This document shows, in pieces, positions 12,171 through 23,548 of a DNA stretch of 64,000 bases. Each line of letters begins with the position of its first letter. Position 1 is the first letter of the stretch. Source of the DNA: Actinomortierella ambigua (taxonomy: Eukaryota > Mortierellomycota > Mortierellomycetes > Mortierellales > Mortierellaceae). A program made the translations under genes and the position numbers. The DNA is taken from positions 1-64,000 of the forward strand of contig JAAAJB010000078.1 in assembly GCA_016098155.1 (NCBI GenBank), in the 5' to 3' direction. Below the pieces are notes generated by a model. The model was not told the DNA's origin. It worked only from the letters and a program-made list of their open reading frames with translations, and did no database searches.

Positions 12171-13220
12171 CTGGTGTTGCTGTTGCTGCTGTTGTTGCTG
12201 CTGGCGTTGAAATTGATGGGCCAAGGACGAGAACGAGAGTGCAGAAGGCGACGTCGGTGAGGAGATCATGGTGGGGCTAGACGGCTGGTTCTGATAGATG
12301 ACCGGTAGGCTGCCTGGTTGAAAGTTACTGCTACTGGTCTGGAGTGTGCTCGAGGAATGGGCACGGCGTGGGCCTGCAGGGATGGTCATCGACGAGATGA
12401 CTGACAGTGAGGCTAAAGACGCTAGCGAGGACTCGATGCCGCTAATGCTGGCCCCACCACTGCTACTGTTGCCATTACCGCTATTGCCGGTGTTACCACC
12501 GGGACTGGAGGTTGAATTGGGACCAAAGGGTCCAGTGGACGCGCCTGCTGTCGTTGTGACACTTGGATGATACCCTCCACCGGCCGTTGTGGCCAGTAAC
12601 CCTGGCGACAGCATGGACGCTGTGCCGGCGTGGGTGTCGGAGGTAGTCGATCCAGGTGACGATGGCGACAGAGGCGATCCTGGAGGGAAGTTGTCAAAGT
12701 TTGGAATAGTGAACCCTTGGGTGACTTGTGGGTTGGATAGGCTGCGATGGTGATGTTGGTGATGATGTAAAGGGGGAGAGTTGCTAATGGTCATCGCACG
12801 GATGCCACTCGTGGCTGACGAGCTGGATTCAAGATGGTCGTCCATTTCCATCGTCGATTGCTGCTGCTGCTGCTGGCGACCACCGGATCCACTCATGGTT
12901 GTGTTGATATGGCTATTACTGCTGCTGCCACAAAGAACATTATTGTTGGCAGTGTTGTTGCCACCGCCACCACCACCACCACCTTTCTTGCTCGCCGAGA
13001 AGAACCCGTGGCTGGACCGACTCCGTTGTTGCAGCTGGCGATGCTGTTGGATCTGCTGCTGTAACCGCTGTACTTGCTCGGATTGGGACAGGTGGTGCAG
13101 GGGTGCGTCAGTGATGCCGAGCAAGTTTGCCGGATTTGTGAGCGCGCTGGTGTTCTTGGACCAGCTCGTCGGCGGGTTCAAGTCGAGATTTGGGATAAAT
13201 GACGAGTGGGTCGGATGCAT
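11211..13220 (-). CDS. Basic helix-loop-helix transcription factor, polyQ/Ser/Gly-rich
   Basis: Two exons (13220-11542, 11385-11211) give about 617 aa from the first in-frame ATG. The bHLH lies at about residues 532-594. The basic region and helix 1 contain AHILSEQKRREKINGGFDEL, then after the splice a short loop and helix 2 with SKATILRKAVDYILLLEDEV. The His-Glu-Arg spacing in the basic region predicts E-box (CACGTG-type) binding. The tail is short and acidic. Earlier parts carry a long polyQ (about 328-366), a poly-Gly run and Ser-rich stretches, typical of an activation region. The frame stays open a further 207 codons upstream (to a TTG at 13841), encoding a His-rich segment without any Met; a start there would need non-AUG initiation. 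I prefer 13220 because 13221-14257 holds no ATG in any frame. The target pathway is unknown. Confidence 0.83.
12122..12235 (-). repeat. CAG/CAA tract coding polyglutamine (bHLH protein)
   Basis: On the coding strand this is CAG and CAA in mixed order, interrupted once by a His codon. It encodes about 38 near-consecutive Gln residues. Confidence 0.85.
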
Positions 13221-14257
13221 CTTGTAGAGCTGATCGATCGTGCTGCTATCACTTAAACGACGGTAGGGGCGCTTGCGATGGTGGTCCTCGTGCAGGTGCT
13301 GTTGATGGTGGCGGTAGGCACTCTCAGATGGCGGAGAAGGGGGGATCGAGGTGGCGGTGATTGTGGTGGCGGTGGCGGTGTCAGTGGTCTTGGGCGTTGC
13401 AGATGGTGGTGCAGACAGAGGGGGCGGTAGGCGAAAGAAAGGCCTGTGTTTATGCTCGTGCTCGTGCTCGTGCTTGTGCTCGCACTCGCGCTGCCTTTGT
13501 TGCTGCGGAGCCTCGTGGGAGATGTGACGGTGACTGTAGCGTGGATGGGGGCGACGATCTACGGTCTCGGCCAAGTGGTGATGGTGGCGGTGGCGGTGGC
13601 GAGGGTGATCCGATTGGTGGTGATCGCTATGTGGCTCGTCAAAGTCTGGTTTCCGCTTGAGAGATCGTCGTGCAAGACTGACAAGCGGAGGCGATGGTGA
13701 CAGCTGCCTCTGTCTTTTGGCTGAGGAGACGGTGCAGGCGGAGGGCGGGAGAGGGAGGGGTTCGGCGTGCAAGAGCTCTCGCGGGCTGATAGGTCGAGCC
13801 GGCTTTTCCTGCTTGCGGTGAGGATGGCTAGTAGTAGACAAGCAGCAAAAAAGAGCAAGTATTTTTGGGGGATCGGGATGCAGTGGCGAGATGTAGGGGG
13901 GAGGGAGAGGAGAGGGGCGAGGGGGGCGGGGAGGGAAAGATGAGTGTTCACAGAGTTAGCCCGAGTGAGAAGGAAAGAGATGGGATGAGGGGAGTTAAGG
14001 AAGGATGGTGCTGTGAGAGGAGTGCGTGTCCAAGGTGAGTGGACAAGGAGAGAAAAGAGAGAAAGATAGAAAATGTGTGCGACGATGGAGGAAGAAGAAG
14101 GGGAAGAAAAAAAACGGCCGAGTTTGTGTCCGTGGCTTCGATGGAAGAGGAAGAAAAGAACGAACAGGAGGAAAAGGATGATGATGGAGGCGATGATAAC
14201 GACAAAGAGGGTGCCTGCCCCCCCCCGATAGCACGCGGTACTTATAAATAGAGAGTT
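13221..14257 (-). promoter_or_regulatory. AUG-free 5' leader of the bHLH gene
   Basis: The minus strand contains no ATG in any frame for 1037 nt upstream of the inferred start, while the plus strand of the first 620 nt alone has about eleven. The distal 400 nt are C/T-rich on the coding strand. The run ends just beyond a TATA-like element at 14250-14241. This fits a transcribed leader of roughly 1 kb. In frame with the gene it is open for at least 207 codons. Confidence 0.55.
14241..14250 (-). promoter_or_regulatory. TATA-like element of the bHLH gene
   Basis: The minus strand reads TATTTATAAG. Its position, just inside the edge of the AUG-free leader, would put a transcription start at about 14210-14220. 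This is inference from position and consensus only. Confidence 0.4.
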
Positions 14258-17200
14258 CATTCAATCGAATTCAAACAAAATAATATTGTTAAGCAAATAG
14301 AAACATCCAATGCCCAACGCAGCACAAGGCCGGAGCATGTTGCGTTTGGTGGTGTTGGCTTCGGAGTAGACAGTGCAAATTGGCAGGGTGCAGCCATCGA
14401 GAGAAAGAGGGGGATGTAAAAGTCGAGAGACACAAAAACATCCATCAGCACATGAAGACGAAGGAGAGCTGGAAATCTTAATGACAAAAAGGGAAGAATC
14501 CGGGGGAGTCTTGTGCGCAAGTGAGAAGAGAGAATAGAGAAAAAATGCGATGATAGAAGGGGAGAGGGGAGGGGGGAGGAGGACAGAGAGCGCGCGCGTA
14601 CAAGAGCAAAAGAATGGAAGATAACCGCAAGGGAGGGAGGGGGAGAGAGTGAACATACAAAGGCTAAGGTGGTTTAAGTGGAGCTTGACTCCGGACGGAG
14701 ATACCAAAATTTTTGTTCGTACAAGTGCAAAAAAAAAAAACAAAAGACTTATCGGTAGAGTTGTGAGTCTTACAGCGAGATTGAAAGGGCTGTGATGATG
14801 CCAAAGGGGGGGGGAGAGGGAGAGGGAGAGGGGATAGGAAGAGAAGCAGCGAGAGGGTGTCGCGGCAATTGATAGGGTGTGAAAGAGAGGAATGGAGGAA
14901 GCCTTGGTGAGGTTGTTGCAAAAGGAAGGGGACGAGAAAACACGCACACACACACACAGAAAGAGAGAGAGAGAGAGAGGGTGAAGGACTGTGTGGCATG
15001 GCATGGAAGTCAAAGGAGGGGGCTATCAGTTGCTGCAGAAGTGAATTGGAGTACAAGAAAACAGAATGGGCCACACCATTCAATAGGGGAGGATCAAAGA
15101 CAAAAAGGTAGATATCATGTGCTTGTGTTTCGATTGCTTCCAGCGCACCGGCTTAGCATAATGATGGACGGACACACACACTGCGATGCTACCCGGAAAG
15201 CGTGTTCTTCTTTAGAATACAGGTAGACGGAATCATTCCACGTTTTCCCATGTCTCTGGAAAGGCATGCATCACAAGGTACGACACAATAGAAAAAGAGA
15301 AATTTAAACTCACCCGGCGCTCTCCCAATATTGTCCGCATCTCATATCCGTTGATGGGTGAAGTCTCAACTGGGAGGATACGGAGGAGTAAGACTACTAC
15401 CATCCACACTACCTTTCAGCACACTTCCTTCCGTTCCCTAGGCGGTGCGATTAAGAGGCAGAGTATGAATGCAGCACAATGGAATGATGAACGGGTAAGA
15501 GAGGACGACGAGGAAGAAGGAGGGATGGGGGGGGGGGAACGAGGGAAGTAGCGAAGGGTGTACGTGTGTGTGCATGCTGCGTTGATAAGTGTTTGTTTTT
15601 AAGCTGATTTGGTCTGACACATGACTCTGAACGGTTCTCGGATCTCATTGGCTGGACTTGGCCCCTTCCCATTGACGCACTCTTCTCCCAGCCACTCGCT
15701 CATTTTCTCTCTGTCTCTTCTGTTGTTCTCTCACAAGCACCTGCCCGCGAACTCTCCGGCCGTGCCGTGGATGTCCCTGATAAGGGATCCGTCATCATCA
15801 GTCCCCCTACCTCTCCCCCTATCTCGAAAAGGGATGCTGAACTTTGCTTGCTCCGTGCCACACTCTCACACACACACCACACATGCACAATTTATACGCA
15901 CACGGACCATGACACTCCTCTCCCCCTTCCCTTCTTCCGTTCCTCAGAAGACAGGAGCGAGAAACGCGCGATGCTGTTTCGTTCCTTATCCACAAAAGAG
16001 AGGGCATCTTTATCCATGTCCCTTGTTCGAACCCACCTGTATTCGCACGCGCAAGCACACGCACACACCACACACACAAACACACAAAACATCCTGCGAG
16101 ACTTTATCGAACGCACACCCCCCCTCTCTCTCTCTCTTCTTCTTCTTTTCCCTCCTCTCACTGTTCAGGATAGAAGGTCTCTCCATCCATCCAAAATGTG
16201 GCCTAGAATCATATTGTCCACGTTGTGGTGCACGCACACACGTACACACACACGCACACACACACAAAAAAAAGAGGTGCTTATTTAGCTTTCTTGACTC
16301 TTACCTATGATGGTCTCTTTGCGGACTTGGCCATTCGTTGGCCATTAATGCAGATATCTCCATGACTTCCGCCTTTTAAAAGAGGGTCGGTAGAGTGAGA
16401 AGAGAGAAAGAGAAAGAGGGAGAAAAAAAAAAGGCGGATTCACGCGTTTCGGTCTTGTTTTTAAAAGTGTTGGCGAGTGCACAAGGAAGTGGCTGACGGG
16501 ACAAGGAGATAGGGGATAGAGGAGGGCGATGGGAAAGGGGAGAGAGCGAGAGGGTCAGGAAGGATGTGGATGTCCAGATCGATCAACAGGTGAACGAAAA
16601 CAGAGAGGAGGTCGAGAATGGACGTCGAAAAGGATGCTCACACGATAGAGCGAGAGAAAAAAAAATGGCGGCGACAGTTGTTAGAGTCGCGATCTTGTGA
16701 GTCCGCGGCAATGTTCCTAGATGGATAGGACGACAACGTGGATGAGGGATTTTGTAGTGATTAGGACCCTTGCATGGTTATTTGGCGTCCGATATTTTGC
16801 CTATCAGGCAAGTCAACAGCATGGTTTTCCAACAAAGCTTTATCCAGCTTTTCCAGGATACCAAGAGAGACGGATGGCCTTATTCTCTCTACTCATAAGC
16901 AGCAAGCTCTCCCTCTTTCTCTTTCTGCCCGACACAATTAACTTTCCCCAAGCGTTGAGCGTTGCAACCACTACTCCTTATCTCCGATGAATGGAAACAT
17001 CCATTTTTCCATCCAGACCCTCTCATGGCGTCCTTCCAAGTGAGTACCACTCGGCCAACAGATCCGACCTCACACTACCAAGGTACTTTACTTGCCTCTC
17101 TCTCTCTCCCCTTCATCCCTCCCCCACATATATACAGTATTCAATAAGGTGTGGACGGGTATACTTCGTCAAAGGTATGAAAGTCGTCTGTCGATGATTG

Positions 17201-20200
17201 ACAAACTATGATACGGAATATCAGACGTACAAGACACGTACAGGCATTTGTTCAGATTGTTGTTTCATGCCCTTGACCCCATTCGACGTCTCCTCCCCCA
17301 CCGCGCAGACTTCTTCACATACCACAGACACGTATGACATACAAAGTGACAGGGAGCGAGAGAGAGAGAGAGCTTATTCTCACATCTTCGACATCCCCTC
17401 GCATCCACTTCTCCACGCCGAGAACTCCAAAACAAATATTGGCAGAGCGCACAGGACGCTTTGAAAGAGTGCACAATACATTGGATTTGCAAAAACATCC
17501 CCCCCCCCTTTTGCTGCTACTGCACCATGCTGGGTATTCAATGCTGCGAAAGATGGATCTCACTTCTTGGTTTCTTCTGTCCTTTCTTGCCTGACACATC
17601 CAAGCCCAACACCATCATCACATCTCTCTCTTCCTTTCCTCGGCCCCATGGCCTTGTGCACTTCTTCCTCTACCATCTCCCGTCATCATCACTTTCGCCT
17701 TTGGCACCAAATAGAAGGTTTCGCCCACTAGCCTGCCCTGCATCTCACACTGAACCACTTAAAAAGTAGCAGTATCCTGATAGAGTTTGTTGGCAATTGT
17801 CTGTAAGACAAAAAGTCCTGTTTGACAAGTCGTGAACCCAACCAAGGGGACGTTGGATAAAAGATACTCACCAGTATACAAGGACGGTATTCGAGAACTG
17901 GGATGTTACAAAATAGTTTGACAAAAAAAAAAAAAGCTTACAAAAATGCGGAGTGGATGAAAGAAGTTTTGTCTAGCCAGATGATGAGATGCAGAGAGAA
18001 AAAGAGGAGGAGAGCAGAGCGATCTGAAATGTGCTGGAAGAAAGAAAAAAAAAGTTAGGGGTGTTTGCAAAGTGACGACGGTGTGAGAGAAGCAAAAAGG
18101 AGGGGGAAAGAGAAGGAAGGGAAGGGGCCTTCACTGGCAAGGGTGCCTGAAATTCAACAATGTCGTGTATGTGAAAGGGAATTGCGGCTCGAAGATTTCA
18201 ACATAAAGTGTCAGAAACGGAGAATAAAACGAAGGATTTGGATGCACGGAACCGAAATGTTGAATGGTAAGCTGACAGAAAAGGTAGAGGAGGGTGCGGC
18301 AAGAGGGGAAAAAAACGAACTGGTTGGTTCGTGATTGCACGTTATGGTTACCAATTGTGCCGTGTGCCGAGGTAGACGAGAGTGGATGGAAGAAGGAAAG
18401 AGAAGGAGGAGAGAACGATGTTAGGAGTACGGCGCCAAGTGTTGGTTTTTAAAAAGGTATTTCATTTCATGCTTCCCAACATGTACCACATGCACGGATA
18501 TTTGCTGAACAATGTGGAGAGAGTAGAACGGGAGTACAACCCCATTCACCTGATCCAAACAAGATGCTTTCTGCAATCACCTGCTTGCGCTCAAGCCGAC
18601 TGCTTCCAACCAGACCGGGCTGCAGCATTGCGCCCTTCGGTCATCTCTCTCTCTCTCTCATTCAGCCACCGGCTCCCGAGTGTGGGGTTTGGTGGTGACA
18701 ACCATATCGAAAAAGCTTTTCCAACCCCAACACTTTTGCTATCGGACACTCATGTACAGGTGGCTGCAATTAGAACAAGATTTTTTTTTGCTAGCCATAT
18801 CACCAACGAGCAATGTCGAAGATAGTGTGTAACCCCAAGGAACACGCAACACTGCCGGAGGCAGCTACCAAGATTAGTTTCACTGCAGTGCATGTGGCAT
18901 TGTGCCGCTCTAATCCGAGGTGCTCAATGCAGGCTGTAACTTGGAACTCGACATGTAAGCAGTAATGCCTGAACCTTTTTCTCCGTGACAAATGATGTTT
19001 ACTGGCGATCGACATGGAGTGGCCTCTCATGACAGTTTTGGTAGGACAGAAAATCAGGACTACACACCCACGGACTAAAGACAACACTAGAGAATATTAC
19101 AGGGGTAGAAACGAACTGGTAGCGGGGGGGGGGGGAAATGGTGAGCATGTCTTGCTTCTTTTGTTCTTACTCAGACTACCTGCTATTGAACATCGAGGAC
19201 ACGGCCGTGATCGCACCATTTCCAAACATGTGAGAACGAAAGGCAGCAGCGACATGTTCGATCGCGCATCATTATTGGTTGGAAGAGCCTCCCTCTTTCC
19301 CGAGATATCACATTTTGTCCCTGAAGAGATACATGCAAAGGTGATTTATTCTGTTTGGACCCAGTGTCCAAAACCCATCACGCGAGGGAAACGTTTGGAT
19401 TCTAAAACAGGATATGTATGTTCTGCAACCGTTTTCACCATATCTCAAAGGGGCCCAGAAGGAGATCTTTTGCTCAATAGAATTACATGGGTCGAATGTT
19501 GATTGACGATGTTGGCCAATAACCTATACATTATATAATTTCGACATGCCACGACGTGATCGACGGCTACTAAAGACATGTCACTCACTCTATCAAATAG
19601 ACTCCCTTCTTCTCTTCATTTCTCTTTGGTCGTATCATCGCTCTCGTCACTGCAGTGCCGAGCTCCTGAGCAGAAAGACTGGATGTTTATGGAGGAACTC
19701 CTTTCGCGATATTGGCAGATGCGTTAGACTTTGACTGCATGTGAGAACAAACTTCTGTCATGTACAGTTGCTCATTCTGCTAGCGAGGTTACTTAAGACG
19801 CGCTCTGCTAGTCAAACTGTGCAAGGAATTGAAACCGCGAAAGCATGAAGGCGTAACACCAGCCACCACTAGGTATGACAATCAATTTTCCGAGTACGTG
19901 GCTCTCGAGTGAAATTGAAAAAAAAAAATCATGCCACCCCTCCAGCATTTCATTTCGTTGCAGCGGGTGTTGTATTGGATGCCCATTTTCCCTCGCTCTT
20001 GGCATTTGGCTTGGCTACGCAGTACTTTTGTGTAAACAAGAACTACAGGGGTGGGAAAAGAAGGTCGTGGGAACAAAAACCATATCAGATATATGTTTAT
20101 TGGACAGACACGACAAATCCTAACCTCTGGGGACGGCGTTCCAAGTAGTGCTGATGGCGCCTTTGTGTCCAATGCCAAGAGTTGGCTCAAGCACCTTAAA

Positions 20201-20316
20201 AAGCGCGGGATGCATTGTCCGCCGCCCCAGTTGTCAACGCCTTCTAGGTACGCCCAAGCAATCATTTTCCGTTCACCACACCAAAGAAATCATTTTCTCC
20301 TTCACCACACTCAACG
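14258..20316. other. Six-kilobase repeat-rich interval without recognisable gene
   Basis: Simple sequence dominates: GA-rich at 14520-14660 and 14790-14990, CT- and CA-rich at 15690-16280, and scattered A-runs. Open frames here (for example 250 codons at 15013-14261 on the minus strand and 229 codons at 15621-16310) translate to Leu/Ser/Pro/Cys or His/Thr monotony typical of repeats. A 162-codon frame at 19014-19502 is more complex but shows no family I know. No tRNA, rRNA or transposase was found. Confidence 0.5.
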
Positions 20317-22166
20317 ATGACACCCGCTACCTCCATTGTCTCGAATTTTTTCAGCAAATGGACAGAGGATATTGAAAAGGCGCGCAAATGCATTGGCATT
20401 CAAGGAACTAGCGTTGCTGTTGTCCACAAAGGGGAGATCATCTATGCGAAAGGGTTTGGCAAGAGGAACGATGCCGATCCCTTTACTCCAGAGGTATTGC
20501 TGGCAACAATGATCCACACCATTCATTGCGTCTACAGGCCTTCATTTGTGTGTTAACCATGAGTTTTCCCTCCATTCTCTGCAAGACCCTTATGCCGATT
20601 GCATCCATCACCAAGGGCTTTACGGCTGCTGCGATCGGAGAGCTCGTAGCAAAGAAGGAGGCCAAGTGGGATGTCTCTGTGAACCAATACCTTCCCGAGT
20701 TTCAGGTCAAAGATCCTCGTTTGACCTCTGAGATCACATTCATCGACTTGCTCTCACATCGTACGGTATGTTCGTTCTTCTTTCCTTTTTTTGAGGAAAA
20801 TAACACAGTTTTGTGCAGCTATTAAACATGGATGTTTCTTTTCTTGCGTTAAAGGGTCTTCCTTCGTTGGATCTCGAGTGGGATCAACGCCCGGAATCTC
20901 GTCTCGACCTCATCAAGAAGCTGAAGTACGTAGAAGCGGCGGCCCCTCTTCGTGCTGAATGGATCTACAACAATGTCATGGTAGCCGTTGCGGGTGAGGC
21001 TGCCGCAAGGATTGCCGGCAAAAAGTATGAGGACCTCGTTCTTGAGACCATCACCCGTCCTCTCGGCATGACAGAGACTGGTTTCTCGACAAAAGAGCTG
21101 GTGACGCGACCCAACCATGCGTTACCATATGATTGCAAGAACTTTGAGGCTGCTCAACGAGGGGAGACTCACCGTGTCCCCCTTGATATGAGCTACATGA
21201 CGGACGCTCCTGCAGGCGACTTGTTCAGTAACGTACTTGAGTTGGCCAATTGGGCCAAGGTCATCATGCACAATGGTGAGCTGGATGGAAAGCAGGTGCT
21301 GGACAAGAGTAGCATGGAGCAACTTGGCACTGCCTATAGTATTATGAGCCAAAAGCCTATCAAACCTGAGTTTGGTGTAGGTGCCTATGGCCTGTGCCTC
21401 ATGATTGGATCTTACAAGGGTCATTATATCTACCACCACAGTATGTTACCAGCTCTCTGCATGGAATTATGAAATGGCCAATTATTTATATTCCACTAAT
21501 GGACGTGTTTATTATATACATACAAACACACATATTCATCTATTAGGCGGATCAGTCGTCGGATACACTTCCAATGTTGTCGTCTTCCCCAACGACGATC
21601 TCGCGATCATCAACCTATCGAACAACAACACCAACAGACTTCCAATCTGGCTCCCTTTCTATATTGCGGACGATGTCCTCAATCTTCCCAAAACTCAAGA
21701 CTGGTTGTTCGACGTGGCTCTCGAGGCCACCAAAAAGGCATACAAGGATGGCGGCGCAGAGAACCCTGCTGATATTGAGCGGGAATTTCCACCACAGATC
21801 AAGAACAAGCCAGTAACTCGAGATATGGCAGACTTTGAAGGAACGTATGTCCATCCCGTGGCTGGCAGCGTGACATTCAAGCTGGCGAAGAAGAAAAAGA
21901 CAGTCGACACGAAGGGCGACGAAGAGGAAGATGCGCTGGCATTCAACGCATTGAATTTCAAGGAATTCCTGGACCACTACCATTATGACTCCTTCCGTCT
22001 CCGAGTTGATCAGGATGGAAGCAGGTTTTCAATGCTAGTTTCCTTCGTCACCGGATCCGATGGTTCAGTACAGCAATGCACTTTCCTGAGAGAGGAAGGA
22101 CCGATGGCCTACACCAAAGTACAGATGGATGGCAACACAGCTCCTCTCAAGGAAGAAATAAGATAG
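20317..22166 (+). CDS. Beta-lactamase-fold serine hydrolase, paralog A (no signal peptide)
   Basis: Four exons (20317-20493, 20586-20765, 20855-21440, 21547-22166) give about 520 aa. Penicillin-binding/class C beta-lactamase motifs are present: nucleophile SITK (Ser66, Lys69), Tyr-Asn-Asn (157-159) as the Y-x-N motif, and His-Ser-Gly (314-316) in place of KTG. A C-terminal domain follows (DFEGTYVHPVAGSVTF), resembling the small barrel appended to many such hydrolases. Known: fungal members are esterases, amidases or peptidases of mostly unknown substrate; antibiotic resistance is not implied. Intron positions and phases match the neighbouring paralog exactly (second-exon unit 180 nt and third unit 586 nt in both). 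Unlike the paralog, no leader exon encoding a signal peptide is seen upstream, so a cytosolic location is inferred. Confidence 0.87.
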
Positions 22167-23010
22167 ATATTCTTTGTATATCCCTCTCTCTTCTCTTACA
22201 CTCTCTAGTTGAGCCCTTGTTTTTCTTCTGTTCCTACAACAAGGTGGCGAATAGTCTTTTCTTGTCACCTACATATTTTTTTTTCTCTTGTAGCGTGAGC
22301 TAAAATCATCAATGAATAACTCATCGAGCTCCTGTCACTGATTTAGTCAGCTCCTTGTCGAACGGAAAGGCGGCGCTTTTTGTTCAACAAGCAGTGGCTC
22401 TCTCGATTTCTGTAGCAGCATTCACTGCTAGTCTATTACCAAGTCTAGACCAGAGAAAACGCACCCCCGTTGGGCTGTTGTTTGGACATTCCACATCAAT
22501 GAAATGCTCTGTTTTTGCCTACCTATTGAGAGTCAGGGGATCGGCAGTGCGGTGAACTTTACCCGGAGGTGGCGAATTTAGGAATAAGCTACATGCACCA
22601 ATGAATTCCAGGCACACTTCGAGAACGAGAGCATAGCCCAAAAAAAAAGAGGACGTAAGACAAAGTGAGGGCACTTTAGAGTTACCAAAAGCTCACATCA
22701 CGTTGAATCCGATGCCAAGAAAACTCGTTGTCTAACCTTGCTTCATGGTGGCAAGGATAAATAACACGAATATGGAGCGTTCGGATGCCACTCTACAGAG
22801 TGAATCTATCGGAAGGTGACAAACAAGGTTACACCAAGTGGTAGATGACCTTGCATGCATGGACGATTGTGCCTGACCCTACAGCCCACTGTCTGGGACT
22901 TCCGACGAGTATTTAAATGAAGATCATTTCTGGTCTGTCATCCACACAGGACCTTCTCTTGAGTCTGTCTATCAATCTCAGGACCGTAGCTGCGCTTCAA
23001 TTCCGTTAAG
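22167..23010. other. Intergenic region between the tandem hydrolase genes
   Basis: No gene seen. A TATA-like TATTTAAAT at 22910-22918 lies 92 bp before the downstream start codon. The rest has mixed composition without repeats. Confidence 0.5.
22910..22918 (+). promoter_or_regulatory. TATA-like element of hydrolase paralog B
   Basis: TATTTAAAT, 92 bp upstream of the ATG at 23011, with a short leader that has only one ATG overlapping the element itself. Consensus and spacing are the only support. Confidence 0.4.
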
Positions 23011-23499
23011 ATGGTTCGTCTACACAGCAAATCTCGTTCGATCAGCCCCTTGACCCGGGCCATTCTCTTGGTAAGTGGGTGTTGACTAGCACCATGCCAC
23101 CGTCAATGTGTAATCTCCATCGTCTTTATAATGCGAGACAAAACTAGACGGGTTTCTTGACACTATCCTTTATTATATGCCGTTTCCTAGGGTCTTTTCT
23201 GCTCGCCTGCCGTGCTCACCATGGCTGCCGTTGATACTATTGATCCGGCACTCTTTGACAAGTGGACGAAGGATATTGAACAGGCTCGTCAAGGCCTTTG
23301 CATTCAGGGATCCAGTATCGTGGTCGTTCACAAAGGCAAGATTGTGTATGCTCAAGGATTCGGCAAGCGAAATGATAAGGACCCCTTTACACCTCACGTA
23401 TGTGACCAAAAGACTTTTTTTCTATGATGTGGCCACTCCATGCGTTATTTTCCGGCTCTTGCAGAGTTTGACGATCCTTCTTCATTCTCCTTTTCGGTG

Positions 23500-23548
<49 letters not shown>

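Noticed and set aside
11630..12280. Plus-strand frame of 216 codons, His/Val/Ala-rich
   Set aside because: Antisense shadow of Gln, Gly and Ser runs in the bHLH gene.
14261..15013. Minus-strand frame of 250 codons, Leu/Ser/Pro/Cys-rich
   Set aside because: It translates GA/CT repeats; several ATGs occur around it and there is no domain or conserved-looking segment.
16025..16034. GTTCGAACCC resembling a tRNA T-loop / B box
   Set aside because: No matching acceptor stem, D-arm or anticodon arm could be folded around it.
15621..16310. Overlapping plus-strand frames with His/Thr and Ser/Leu repeats
   Set aside because: Products of CA- and CT-rich simple sequence in two frames at once; no family features.
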